A stretch of DNA of 64,000 nucleotides from Microbacterium candidum. GTDB lineage: Bacteria; Actinomycetota; Actinomycetes; Actinomycetales; Microbacteriaceae. The notes under the pieces were generated by a model. That model searched no databases. It worked only from the letters and a program-made list of their open reading frames with translations, and was not told the DNA's origin. Position numbers and translations under genes: made by a program. Within the stretch, counting starts at the first letter, position 1. Every line of letters starts with the position of its first letter. Positions 50,053-58,804 of this stretch are shown here, in pieces. Where the stretch lies: the NCBI RefSeq assembly GCF_030315975.1, contig NZ_JASXSZ010000006.1, positions 212,702 to 276,701 on the forward strand, given 5' to 3'.

Positions 50053-52215
50053 ATGCCGACCACGGCAACCGACGTCCAGAACGTCAAGACGCAGCAGCGC
50101 CGTCGGCGCCCGTCGTCCGCGCGCCGCGATGAGGACGCGCCCATCATCCCGATCCTCGCCCGCAAGGTGCGCGAGGTCGAGGCGAAGGCCCAGCGCGGCA
50201 AGCTCGGGCCGACCAACCGGGTCAAGTTCCAGGTGATCGCCTTCCTCGTGCGCGAGGAGCGCGCGCGGGTGAAGGCCGACACCGAGGTCACGGATGCGGT
50301 GCGCTCCGAGCTGCTCAAGCGCCTCGACGGCGTGGCGACGATCCTCGCCAAGACAGCGGCGCGCGACACGTCCCTCATCCAGCTGCTCGAGGTCGATCAG
50401 GCCACGTCCCCGGTCGCGAAGCGCATGCGCCGCGACTGGCTCCTCGAGTCGGGAGCGGAGCTCGCCCCCGACGAGCTCATCATCACGGACGTGGCGCCGG
50501 TCCAGGCACCCGTCGTTCCCGCCGCGCTCGCCGAGCGTCAGGTGGTCCCGCCGCAGGTCGAGGCCCGCCGGGATGCGAACCCGTTCCTCCCGCCCGACCT
50601 GACGCTGCGCCAGCCCGCGTCTACGGCGCGCCGCCGCCTCGACGGCTGGGAGCTCATGGGTCCGCTCTACAAGGCCTTCGAGATCGGCGCCGGCGGCGGT
50701 TCGGCCACGATGCCGCTCCCGCCCGTCCCCGAGTTCGACCGCCTGTCGCCGCGCGGTCTCGAGGTCATGCCGCATCAGTCGCGGTTCCTCGAAGCGGTCC
50801 GTGCCGGCCACCGGTCGTTCCTCCTCGCCGACGAGCCCGGTCTCGGCAAGACCGCGGAGTCGGTGCTCGCCGCATCCGTCGCCGATGCCTATCCGCTCCT
50901 CGCGGTCGTCCCCAACGTCGTGAAGATGAACTGGGCGCGCGAGGTCGAGCGGTGGACGCCGCAGCGCCGCGCGACCGTCATCCACGGCGACGGCGACGCG
51001 ATCGACGCGTTCGCCGACGTCTTCATCGTCAACTACGAGGTGCTCGACCGACACCTGTCCTGGCTCAGCGCGATCGGGCTGAAGGGCATGGTCGTCGATG
51101 AGGCGCACTTCATCAAGAACCTGTCGTCTCAGCGCTCGCAGAACGTCCTGGCGCTGGCGAACCGCATCCGCGAGCAGGTCCGCAACCCGCTGCTGCTCGC
51201 CCTCACCGGAACCCCGCTCATCAACGACGTCGAGGACTTCGACGCGATCTGGCGCTTCCTCGGGTGGACGAACGGCGAGAAGCCGGGCGCGCAGCTCATG
51301 GAGCGACTGGATGCCACGGGCCTCACCCCGGCGGACAAGTCCTTCTACCCGGAGGCCCGCGAGGCCGTCATCTCGATGGGCATCGTGCGCCGCCGCAAGA
51401 CGGATGTCGCGAAAGACCTCCCGGACAAGCTCATCGCCGACCTCCCCGTGGAGCTCGACGACGAGTTCGGACGGTCTATCCGGCAGGCCGAGCGCGAGCT
51501 CGGTGCCCGTCTCGCGGCGAAGTACCGCCGCATCGTCGAGGCGCGCAGCCACCGGGTGCTCGAGCCCGGCGAGATCGACGAGGACATCGTGCGCCTCGTC
51601 GCCCACGCCGAGCTCGAAGAGTCCAAGAACGCGCCCGCGGGCACCGAGAACGTCTTCACGATGGTCCGTCGCATCGGCCAGGCGAAGGCGCTCCTCGCCG
51701 CCGACTACGCGGTGCAGCTGCAGCGCTCGGTCGGCAAGGTCGTCTTCTTCGCGAAGCACATCGACGTGATGGATGCCGCGGAGGCGCATTTCGCCGCAGC
51801 AGGGCTCCGGACGGTGTCGCTGCGCGGGGACCAGACCGCGCCCGCCCGCCAGCAGGCGGTGGACGCCTTCAACAACGACCCGGGCGTCGCGATCGCGGTC
51901 TGCTCGCTGACGGCTGCCGGTGTCGGCGTCAACATGCAGGCGTCGTCGAACGTCGTCCTGTCCGAGCTGTCGTGGACCGCTGCCGAGCAGACGCAGGCGA
52001 TCGACCGCGTGCACCGCATCGGACAGGACGAGCCGGTCACGGCGTGGCGCATCATCGCCGCGCACACGATCGACACGAAGATCGCGGAGCTCATCGACTC
52101 CAAGCAGGGGCTCGCCGCCCGCGCGCTCGACGGCGAGGCCGTCGACCCGCAGTCGAGCGACTCGGTGCAGCTGTCTGCGCTCATGCATCTGCTGCGCGAA
52201 GCGCTGGGAGCCTGA
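50053..52215 (+). CDS. SNF2-family DNA helicase/ATPase
   Basis: A 720-residue superfamily 2 ATPase. The first 230 or so residues are a basic, poorly conserved region; the ATPase starts near PHQSRFLEAV with Walker A DEPGLGKTAES, motif II VVDEAHFIKN, motif III LALTGTPL; the second RecA domain has VVFFAKHIDVM, AAGVGVNMQASSNVV and the SNF2 arginine finger HRIGQDEPVTAW. It would translocate on double-stranded DNA. Start at 50053 with AGGAGGA upstream. A TAGAAT at 49866-49871 would give a leader of about 175 nt containing a small cccgc/gcggg hairpin; nothing else is seen in the 228-bp gap after copA. Confidence 0.9.
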   Translation: MPTTATDVQNVKTQQRRRRPSSARRDEDAPIIPILARKVREVEAKAQRGKLGPTNRVKFQVIAFLVREERARVKADTEVTDAVRSELLKRLDGVATILAKTAARDTSLIQLLEVDQATSPVAKRMRRDWLLESGAELAPDELIITDVAPVQAPVVPAALAERQVVPPQVEARRDANPFLPPDLTLRQPASTARRRLDGWELMGPLYKAFEIGAGGGSATMPLPPVPEFDRLSPRGLEVMPHQSRFLEAVRAGHRSFLLADEPGLGKTAESVLAASVADAYPLLAVVPNVVKMNWAREVERWTPQRRATVIHGDGDAIDAFADVFIVNYEVLDRHLSWLSAIGLKGMVVDEAHFIKNLSSQRSQNVLALANRIREQVRNPLLLALTGTPLINDVEDFDAIWRFLGWTNGEKPGAQLMERLDATGLTPADKSFYPEAREAVISMGIVRRRKTDVAKDLPDKLIADLPVELDDEFGRSIRQAERELGARLAAKYRRIVEARSHRVLEPGEIDEDIVRLVAHAELEESKNAPAGTENVFTMVRRIGQAKALLAADYAVQLQRSVGKVVFFAKHIDVMDAAEAHFAAAGLRTVSLRGDQTAPARQQAVDAFNNDPGVAIAVCSLTAAGVGVNMQASSNVVLSELSWTAAEQTQAIDRVHRIGQDEPVTAWRIIAAHTIDTKIAELIDSKQGLAARALDGEAVDPQSSDSVQLSALMHLLREALGA

Positions 52216-52237
52216 TCCCCACCGCCTGAACCACCCC

Positions 52238-52276
52238 GTCGAGGGTGCACTCGTCTCCTACGGGTGCACCCTCGAC
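52238..52276. repeat. first of two adjacent hairpins (ggtgcac type)
   Basis: A perfect 13-bp stem, gtcgagggtgcac and its complement, with a 13-nt loop, 23 nt after the helicase stop. It shares the arm word GGTGCACTC with the next hairpin. Confidence 0.7.
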
Positions 52277-52284
52277 GCATTGGT

Positions 52285-52317
52285 GAAGGTGCACTCATCC
52301 GGAATGAGTGCACCTTC
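52285..52317. repeat. second of two adjacent hairpins (ggtgcac type)
   Basis: A perfect 14-bp stem, gaaggtgcactcat and its complement, with a 5-nt loop, 8 nt after the first. Either may end the helicase transcript, but neither has a T-run. Confidence 0.7.
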
Positions 52318-52389
52318 GGCAGATCGTGCATACTGATCGAGGCAGCGTCGCCAGTTCCCCCAACCCCTCCAAAACTCGCGGGACGACAT

Positions 52390-53418
52390 ATGAAGATCGG
52401 CATCCTGACCAGCGGCGGCGACTGCCCCGGCCTCAACGCGGTGATCCGCGGCGTCGTGCTGAAGGGCACGACGACGTACGGACTCGAATTCGTCGGCATC
52501 CGGGATGGATGGCGCGGCGTCGTCGACGCCGACTTCTTCCCCCTCACCCGCCACGAGGTGAAGGGTCTGTCGAAGGTCGGCGGGACGATCCTCGGCACCA
52601 GTCGCACGAACCCCTACGAGGGGCCGCGCGGCGGAGCCGAGAACATCGCGAAGAACCTCGAGCGCCACGGCATCGACGGCATCATCGCGATCGGCGGCGA
52701 GGGCACCCTCGCGGCCGCGAAGCGGCTGTACGACGACGGCATCAACGTGCTGGGCGTGCCGAAGACGATCGACAACGACCTGCGCGCGACCGACTACTCG
52801 TTCGGCTTCGACACCGCGGTCAACATCGCGACCGATGCGATGGACCGTCTGCGCACGACCGGCGACTCGCACCAGCGGTGCATGGTCGCCGAGGTGATGG
52901 GCCGCCACGTGGGCTGGATCGCCCTGCACTCCGGCATGGCCTCGGGCGCCCACGTGATCTGCATCCCCGAGGTGCCGATGACGATCGACGAGATCTGCAC
53001 GCTCGTCACGAGCGCGTACGACCGGGGCCGCGCACCGCTCGTCGTGGTGTCGGAGGGCTTCACCCTCACCGGCATGGAGGAGGCCTACAGCGACAAGGGC
53101 CTCGACGCCTTCAACCGCCCCCGCCTCGGCGGCATCAGCGAGGTGCTCGCGCCGGAGATCGAGCGGATCACCGGCATCGAGACCCGCTCCACCGTGCTCG
53201 GCCACATCCAGCGCGGCGGTTCGCCGTCCGGCTTCGACCGCGTGCTCGCCACGCGCCTGGGCCTGCACGCCTCCGACGCGATCGTCGACCTCGCCTGGGG
53301 TCAGATGGTCGCGATGCGCGGCACCGACATCGTCCGGGTGCCGTTCGCCGAGGCGCTCGGCGAGCTGAACACGGTCCCGCTGTCGCGCTACGAAGAGGCC
53401 GCCGCCCTCTTCGGCTGA
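52390..53418 (+). CDS. pfkA: 6-phosphofructokinase
   Basis: A 342-residue phosphofructokinase, fructose 6-phosphate to fructose 1,6-bisphosphate. Seen: LTSGGDCPGLNAVIRG, IAIGGEGTLAAAKRL, VPKTIDNDL, CMVAEVMGRHVGW, and the effector/C-terminal GHIQRGGSPSGFDR. The Gly in GGEGT (Gly104 in E. coli terms) points to ATP as donor, while the Lys in PKTIDND is shared with pyrophosphate enzymes; this mix is known in the actinobacterial ATP-dependent group. The start codon lies at the end of a hairpin-rich spacer, with a TACTGAT promoter-like word at 52330-52336. Confidence 0.93.
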   Translation: MKIGILTSGGDCPGLNAVIRGVVLKGTTTYGLEFVGIRDGWRGVVDADFFPLTRHEVKGLSKVGGTILGTSRTNPYEGPRGGAENIAKNLERHGIDGIIAIGGEGTLAAAKRLYDDGINVLGVPKTIDNDLRATDYSFGFDTAVNIATDAMDRLRTTGDSHQRCMVAEVMGRHVGWIALHSGMASGAHVICIPEVPMTIDEICTLVTSAYDRGRAPLVVVSEGFTLTGMEEAYSDKGLDAFNRPRLGGISEVLAPEIERITGIETRSTVLGHIQRGGSPSGFDRVLATRLGLHASDAIVDLAWGQMVAMRGTDIVRVPFAEALGELNTVPLSRYEEAAALFG

Positions 53419-53540
53419 TCCCGCGCTTCGCGTCCCTGTGCCACCGCGCGGAGGCAGGCGGATGGTGCGTTTCTGCCGGTTGCCCCACACCGCGGGTCGT
53501 CTCCAGTGCCGCGAGTCGCTGCCCGCCCGGAGAGCCGGTA

Positions 53541-53617
53541 CTCAAAACAGGTGTTTCGGCTAGAACAGGAGCATTCAGGCCTGAAGTTCCTGCATTCGCC
53601 GAAACACCTGTTCTGAG
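53541..53617. repeat. 77-bp hairpin element, copy 1 (downstream of the DUF559 gene)
   Basis: Arms of 20 nt (ctcaaaacaggtgtttcggc, 53541-53560, against 53598-53617) pair with one mismatch around a 37-nt centre that contains its own palindrome ttcaggcctgaa. Copy 2 of the same element lies at 54684-54761 in the same orientation, the DUF559 gene between them. Confidence 0.8.
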
Positions 53618-53672
53618 GTTGCGGAGAGGCTCGCTGACATGCGGCAAATCGTTCAGCCGACGATCGCTCAGA

Positions 53673-54575
53673 TCATCGGTGCGGGAGAACGGCGCGCCGA
53701 TGAGCGCCTCGGGCGATCGCCGTCAGCACCGTTTCCAGCACGACCGGCCACTCGAAGAGCACCTGGTAGTAGTCGAACCGCAAGACGACGTACCCGAGGT
53801 TGGTGAGCCGTGCGTCCGCCGCGATGTCGCGGCGTCGATCGACAGGGCTGCTGTGATGAGCGAACCCGTCGAGTTGGATGGCGAGTGAGTCGGCGATGAG
53901 CCCGTCGAGGGGGTGTCCATCGATCCAGACCTGCTGTCGGACCAACACCCCCGCGTTGCGCATCCCATCGACGAAGTAGGTCTCCAACCCGGATTCGGAC
54001 AGCGCCGAGGCAACCGTCGCGAGCGACGCAGCGGCGGCGCTTCGCCATGCGATCCCACGGAGGACACCTGCCTCGATCTGTCTTTGGCGGATCGCCGATT
54101 CCCATACGGCGAGCGCGTCGCGTCGGGCGAGGCAATGAGCTGCGTGGAAGAGGACGTTCAGGATGTGGTCGTCGTTCGAATTGCGCGCGACTGGTGCCGG
54201 TCCAGTGCCCCAGTGTCGATGGATCCCTTCGGCGTCATGGCGGGACGAGTTGCCGGGCACCGCGACATGGATGAGGCCCGGCGAGCCGTCGCGGACGGCA
54301 GGAACCCAAAGACCGCGTACCGCCGCGGCGCTGATACACGTCAGGCGCCCGCCGACCGACGCCGCCGCTATGCGCCGCGGATCGCAGTCGGGTGCGACGA
54401 GCCACGAGCGTCGGATGCGGAAGAGTCGTTCCTCGCGGACTGCCCTCGCCACCTCGGCGGCGGTGAAATGCGTCGCTCGCACATCGGACGTATGGGCCAC
54501 CCCGTTGCGCCCCGCGACCCAGGCGGTCAGCTCTCGAATACGGCGGGAGGGTTGCGAATCAACGGCGCGGAGCAT
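53673..54575 (-). CDS. AbiEi-type HTH plus DUF559 (Vsr-like) nuclease protein
   Basis: A 300-residue two-domain protein. About residues 10-60 form an AbiEi-antitoxin-like winged helix (RELTAWVAGRNGVAHTSDV ... RLFRIRRSWLVAP); the last 90 form a DUF559/Vsr-like PD-(D/E)XK fold: AIQLDGFAHHSS with metal-binding Asp, RRRDIAADARLTNLGYVVL, then RFDYYQVLFEWPVV. No toxin partner is adjacent. It is bracketed by two copies of one hairpin (56 bp after its stop and 109 bp before its start). The start is uncertain: ATG 54575 has GGAAG touching it; CAGCAT 6 nt upstream could be a -10. Codon use is less biased (more A/T in third position) than in neighbours, suggesting transfer. Confidence 0.8.
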   Translation of the reverse strand: MLRAVDSQPSRRIRELTAWVAGRNGVAHTSDVRATHFTAAEVARAVREERLFRIRRSWLVAPDCDPRRIAAASVGGRLTCISAAAVRGLWVPAVRDGSPGLIHVAVPGNSSRHDAEGIHRHWGTGPAPVARNSNDDHILNVLFHAAHCLARRDALAVWESAIRQRQIEAGVLRGIAWRSAAAASLATVASALSESGLETYFVDGMRNAGVLVRQQVWIDGHPLDGLIADSLAIQLDGFAHHSSPVDRRRDIAADARLTNLGYVVLRFDYYQVLFEWPVVLETVLTAIARGAHRRAVLPHR

Positions 54576-54683
54576 CTTCCGATGCTGGCGCGTCCGGGGC
54601 GAGCTGCCCCGGACCGCGGTCCGGTTGTGGAGTCCCGCTGCTCGACTGGCTCTGTGGAGGAGAAGCCGCCGCCAGGCCATCAA

Positions 54684-54761
54684 CTGAAAACAGGTGTGTC
54701 AGCGAGAACAGGGAATTCTGCAGCCTTTTCCTCCTGTCGTCGCCGAAACACCTGTTCTGGG
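54684..54761. repeat. hairpin element, copy 2 (upstream of the DUF559 gene)
   Basis: Left arm 54684-54703 and right arm 54742-54761 pair at about 15 of 20 positions (core AACAGGTGT). It aligns in direct orientation with copy 1: the right arms share gccgaaacacctgttctg exactly and the segment gagaacagg follows the left arm in both. It occupies most of the 275 bp between the DUF559 and S9 peptidase genes. Confidence 0.75.
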
Positions 54762-54850
54762 CGCGAGGGCCAAGGCGTGGCGGGCGCGTGCGGCATCCGG
54801 AACGAGACAGGATGCCGGCGGGGATCCGCACGGCGGCTCGGCCGCGGCGC

Positions 54851-56965
54851 CTACCGTTCGGCGACGCCGAGCACGTCGAAGAGCCACGCCAGCTCGAACG
54901 CGCGCTCGCGCCACGAGTTGTAGCGGCCGCTGACGCCTCCGTGGCCGGCGACCATCTCGCACTTCAGCATCGCGTCGGCGCCCACTTCGCGCAGGCGCGC
55001 GACCCACTTCGCGGGCTCGACGTACAGCACGCGAGTGTCGTTGAGGGAGGTCACGGCCAGGATGCGGGGATACGCGACGCCGGCGCGCACGTTCTCGTAC
55101 GGCGTGTACGACTTCATGTACGCGTACACGTCGGCGTCGTGCAGCGGGTCGCCCCACTCGTCCCACTCGATGACGGTGAGCGGGAGCGACGGGTCGAGGA
55201 TCGAGGTCAGCGCGTCGACGAAGGGGACGTCCGCGAGGATGCCGGCGAACAGCTCAGGCGCGAGGTTCGCGACCGCACCCATCAGCAGCCCGCCGGCCGA
55301 GCCGCCCTCGGCGACCATGCGATCGGCCGAGGTGTAGCCGAGCGAGATCAGGTGCCGCGCGGCATCCACGAAGTCGGTGAACGTGTTCCGCTTCGCGAGC
55401 ATCTTGCCGTCCTCGTACCAGGCGCGACCCATCTCGCCGCCGCCGCGCACGTGGGCGACGGCGAACACGACGCCGCGGTCGAGCTCGGACAGACGCGCGA
55501 TCGACAGACCGGGGTCGATCGAGTGCTCGTACGACCCGTACCCGTAGAGGTGGAGCGGACGGACCGAGGATCCCGGAGAGCCGAACGATCGCTTCCACAC
55601 GACGGAGATCGGCACGAGCGTGCCGTCGGCCGCCGTCGCCCACACGCGCTCCTGGCCGTAGTCCTCCGGGTCGTAGCCGCCGAGGACCGGCTGCTGCTTG
55701 CGGACCATGAGCGACCGCGTCGCGATGTCGAGATCGGCGACGGTGGAAGGGGTGACGAACGACCCGTAGGCGATGCGCAGGACCGGCGGCGCCCACTCCG
55801 GGTTGCCGCCGGTGCCCACGGAGTACAGCGGCTCGTCGAACCCGATCTCGTCGACAGAGCCGTCGGCGTAGGAGAGCAGCCCGAGCCGGGCGAGCCCTTC
55901 GCGGCGATAGCCGATCACGCCCCAGTCGCGGAAGCAGGAGACACCGAGGAGTCGCACGCCCGGGCGGTGGGGGATGACGGTCTCCCGCGCGCCGAGCGGA
56001 TCGGCGGCCGCGACGCGGACGAGCTCGAAGTCGAGGGCACCGTCGTTGTGCAGGACGTAGAGGACGTCTTCGCCGTCGACGACCGCGTGCGACGTCTCGT
56101 ACTCGACGCCCTCGCGACGCGGCCACACGACGGACGGCGCGGAACGCAGGTCCGCGGCATCCACGAGCCATTCCTCCGATGTGATGGACGAACCGACCTC
56201 GATGACGAGGTAACGGTCGCTGCGCGTGAAGCCGGCGCCGACCCAGAACCTCTCGTCGGGCTCGTGGAAGAGCCGGGCATCGGACGTGACGGGAGCGCCG
56301 AGCTCGTGCAGCCACACCGTGTCGGGGCGCCAGGCGTCGTCGACCGTCGAGTAGACGATGAAACGGCCGTCGGGGGAGAAGGATGCGCCCGCGAACGTGC
56401 CGGGGATCACGTCGTCGAGATCCACGCCCGACGCGAGGTCGCGCACGCGCAGCGTGTAGCGCTCGTCGCCCTCGAGATCGATGCCGTAGAGCATCAGCGC
56501 GCCGTCGTTGGACACCTCGAACGATCCCATCGAGAAGAACTCGTGGCCATCCGCCTCGACGTTCGCGTCGAGCAGCACCTGCTCGCCGGGCACATCGACG
56601 TCGGGGGAGAGCGACGGGGGAGTCCAGTCGTCGGGAGACGCGAGCGGGGCACGGCACTGGATGCCGTACTGCTTGCCCTCGACGGTGCGGCCGTAGTACC
56701 ACCAGTCGCCGCGGCGCGCGGGGACCGACAGGTCGGTCTCGCGGGTGCGCCCCTTGATCTCCTGGAAGATGCGCTCACGCAGCGGCTCCAGATGGGCGGT
56801 GCGCGACTGCGTGTACGCGTTCTCCGCCTCCAGGTGCGCGATGACCGCCGGGTCGTCCTTGGCGCGGAGCCACTCGTACGCGTCGACGACGTCGTCGCCG
56901 TGGAAGGTGCGGACGGTGGGGCGGCGGTCCGCGACGGGCGGCTGGAGGGATGCGGAGGAAGTCAC
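54851..56965 (-). CDS. prolyl oligopeptidase family S9 peptidase (oligopeptidase B-like)
   Basis: A 704-residue cytoplasmic serine peptidase. N-terminal DAYEWLRAKDDPAVIAHLEA, a seven-bladed propeller over about 75-420, then the alpha/beta hydrolase with Ser in AEGGSAGGLLMGAV, Asp in SLNDTRVLYVEP and His in VAGHGGVSGRYNSW. It cuts peptides after basic residues or proline in related enzymes. TAGCGT (56972-56977) ends 6 nt before the GTG: leaderless type. Confidence 0.93.
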   Translation of the reverse strand: MTSSASLQPPVADRRPTVRTFHGDDVVDAYEWLRAKDDPAVIAHLEAENAYTQSRTAHLEPLRERIFQEIKGRTRETDLSVPARRGDWWYYGRTVEGKQYGIQCRAPLASPDDWTPPSLSPDVDVPGEQVLLDANVEADGHEFFSMGSFEVSNDGALMLYGIDLEGDERYTLRVRDLASGVDLDDVIPGTFAGASFSPDGRFIVYSTVDDAWRPDTVWLHELGAPVTSDARLFHEPDERFWVGAGFTRSDRYLVIEVGSSITSEEWLVDAADLRSAPSVVWPRREGVEYETSHAVVDGEDVLYVLHNDGALDFELVRVAAADPLGARETVIPHRPGVRLLGVSCFRDWGVIGYRREGLARLGLLSYADGSVDEIGFDEPLYSVGTGGNPEWAPPVLRIAYGSFVTPSTVADLDIATRSLMVRKQQPVLGGYDPEDYGQERVWATAADGTLVPISVVWKRSFGSPGSSVRPLHLYGYGSYEHSIDPGLSIARLSELDRGVVFAVAHVRGGGEMGRAWYEDGKMLAKRNTFTDFVDAARHLISLGYTSADRMVAEGGSAGGLLMGAVANLAPELFAGILADVPFVDALTSILDPSLPLTVIEWDEWGDPLHDADVYAYMKSYTPYENVRAGVAYPRILAVTSLNDTRVLYVEPAKWVARLREVGADAMLKCEMVAGHGGVSGRYNSWRERAFELAWLFDVLGVAER

Positions 56966-57116
56966 CGTCTCACGCTATCCGAGGGCGTCGACTCCAGGAT
57001 CGACGATGTATTATTCACATGGCCCGGTTACCGGATGTTGAAGCCACCGTGAACTCTTCGTTCGCAAGCCGATTCCGTCGGCACTTCCCTTCCTCCCTCC
57101 TCATGGAAAGCGACCG

Positions 57117-58451
57117 GTGGAAACCGCAGCCCTGATCGTCGTTCTGGTCATCGCTCTCGCACTCTTCTTCGACTTCACGAACGGCTTCCACGACACCGCG
57201 AATGCGATGGCGACGCCGATCGCGACGGGTGCGCTCAAGCCCAAGGTCGCCGTGCTGCTCGCGGCGTGCCTCAATCTCGTCGGTGCGTTCCTGTCCACCG
57301 CGGTCGCGCAGACGATCTCGGGCGGCATCATCCAGGAGAATGAGATCTCCAACGGGATCTTCCCCGCGGTGATCTTCGCCGGCCTCATCGGCGCGATCAC
57401 GTGGAACATGCTGACGTGGCTGCTCGGCCTGCCGTCGAGTTCGTCGCACGCACTGTTCGGCGGCCTCATCGGCGCGACGATCGTCGGCGTCGGCTGGTAC
57501 GCGGTGAACTTCAGCGTCGTCATCGACAAGGTCATCCTCCCCGCCGTCATCGCGCCGTTCACCGCGGGTGTCATCGCCTTCCTCGCGACGCGCCTCGCAT
57601 ACCTCCTGACGCGCCGTTACGACAGCAAGCCGGACGGCCGTGACGGCTTCCGCTGGGGCCAGATCTTCTCGTCCTCGCTCGTCGCCCTGGCGCACGGCAC
57701 CAACGACGCGCAGAAGACGATGGGCATCATCACCCTCCTGCTCATCTCGGTGGGGTGGTTCACCCCCACGCCGGAGGAAGCGGTGCCGTACTGGGTCATC
57801 GTGACCTGTGCCGCGACGATCGCCCTCGGCACCTACGTCGGCGGCTGGCGGATCATCCGCACGCTCGGCAAGGGGCTCACGGACGTCAAGCCCGCGCAGG
57901 GCTTCTCCGCCGAGACCTCCACGGCCGCGACGATCCTGTCCTCGAGCGTCTTCGGCTTCGCGCTGTCGACCACGCAGGTCGCGTCGGGCTCCGTGATCGG
58001 CTCGGGCCTCGGACGACGCGGGTCCACCGTCCGCTGGCGCACCGTCGGCCGCATCGGCGTCGGCTGGCTGCTGACCCTCCCGGCATCCGGGCTCGTCGGT
58101 GCCTTCGCCGCCCTCTTCGTCGTGTGGCTCGGGATGTGGGGCATCCTCGTCGACACGATCCTCGCGGTCGCGATCGTCCTCTTCCTGTTCCTGCGCTCGC
58201 GTCGTGACGCGGTCAACGCCTCCAACGCGATGAGCGAGGTGGCCGACTCCGGCCTCGCCGTCAAGGTCAAGAAGAACCCGCCGCCCACCCGCCGTCAGCG
58301 CGCGATCATGCGCGAGGAGGCGCGCCGCCGTGCGGAGCTCGAGGCCAAGGAGCGCGCGAAGCGCAAGGCCGACGAGAAGGCCGCGGCGAAGGCGAAGAAG
58401 GATGCGGACACCGCATCCACCGCCAAGAAGAAGTCGGAGGCCAAGAAGTGA
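57117..58451 (+). CDS. Pit-type inorganic phosphate transporter
   Basis: A 444-residue low-affinity phosphate symporter with about ten helices and the two PiT signatures, FFDFTNGFHDTANAMATP near the N-terminus and ALAHGTNDAQKTMG at about residue 196. The last 70 residues are a highly charged Lys/Ala/Glu tail, likely coiled-coil, not present in all homologues. Start GTG 57117 with GGAAAG before it. A TATTAT word (57009-57014) is a possible -10. It is coupled by GTGA to the next small membrane protein. Confidence 0.92.
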   Translation: METAALIVVLVIALALFFDFTNGFHDTANAMATPIATGALKPKVAVLLAACLNLVGAFLSTAVAQTISGGIIQENEISNGIFPAVIFAGLIGAITWNMLTWLLGLPSSSSHALFGGLIGATIVGVGWYAVNFSVVIDKVILPAVIAPFTAGVIAFLATRLAYLLTRRYDSKPDGRDGFRWGQIFSSSLVALAHGTNDAQKTMGIITLLLISVGWFTPTPEEAVPYWVIVTCAATIALGTYVGGWRIIRTLGKGLTDVKPAQGFSAETSTAATILSSSVFGFALSTTQVASGSVIGSGLGRRGSTVRWRTVGRIGVGWLLTLPASGLVGAFAALFVVWLGMWGILVDTILAVAIVLFLFLRSRRDAVNASNAMSEVADSGLAVKVKKNPPPTRRQRAIMREEARRRAELEAKERAKRKADEKAAAKAKKDADTASTAKKKSEAKK

Positions 58452-58780
58452 ACATCACGGTCAACTGGCTGGCCTTCGTCCAGGTGTTCGCGGCCGCCCT
58501 CATCGGGACCCTCCTCGTCGTCGGCTTCTACGCGATCGCCATGCGGCTGATGGTGCGAGCGGGCCGTGCGCCCGTCGTCGCGCCGGCGGAGTTCACCGAC
58601 GCCATCACGGTCGTCTCCGAGAAGGATCAGGCGCGTGCGGCGAAGGCCGCGGCGAAGGCCGCCAAGAAGAGCCCCCTGACGGATGGGCAGAAGCGTCTCG
58701 CCCTCTTCGGCGCCTACGCGTCGTTCGCGGTGTGCGGCCTCGCCGTCATCGGCGGCATCGTCCTCATCGTCGTCAAGTAG
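58448..58780 (+). CDS. small membrane protein coupled to the Pit transporter
   Basis: A 110-residue protein with one hydrophobic segment at about 7-33 (WLAFVQVFAAALIGTLLVVG), a charged Ala/Lys stretch and a second hydrophobic segment at about 86-108. It starts at a GTG overlapping the pit stop and so is made with the transporter; in related genomes such proteins also follow pit. It may be an accessory subunit. Confidence 0.75.
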   Translation: MNITVNWLAFVQVFAAALIGTLLVVGFYAIAMRLMVRAGRAPVVAPAEFTDAITVVSEKDQARAAKAAAKAAKKSPLTDGQKRLALFGAYASFAVCGLAVIGGIVLIVVK

Positions 58781-58804
58781 CGCATGTCGTCCTAGGCTCA
58801 GGTC

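Noticed and set aside
53541..54761. Hairpins as a two-repeat CRISPR array or as insertion-sequence ends
   Set aside because: The copies are 1.1 kb apart with a gene between, in direct orientation, with no cas gene, transposase or visible target duplication.
57000..57116. PHO box before the Pit transporter
   Set aside because: GTGAAC and TTCGTTCGC occur, but not as the 11-bp direct repeats expected of PhoP sites.
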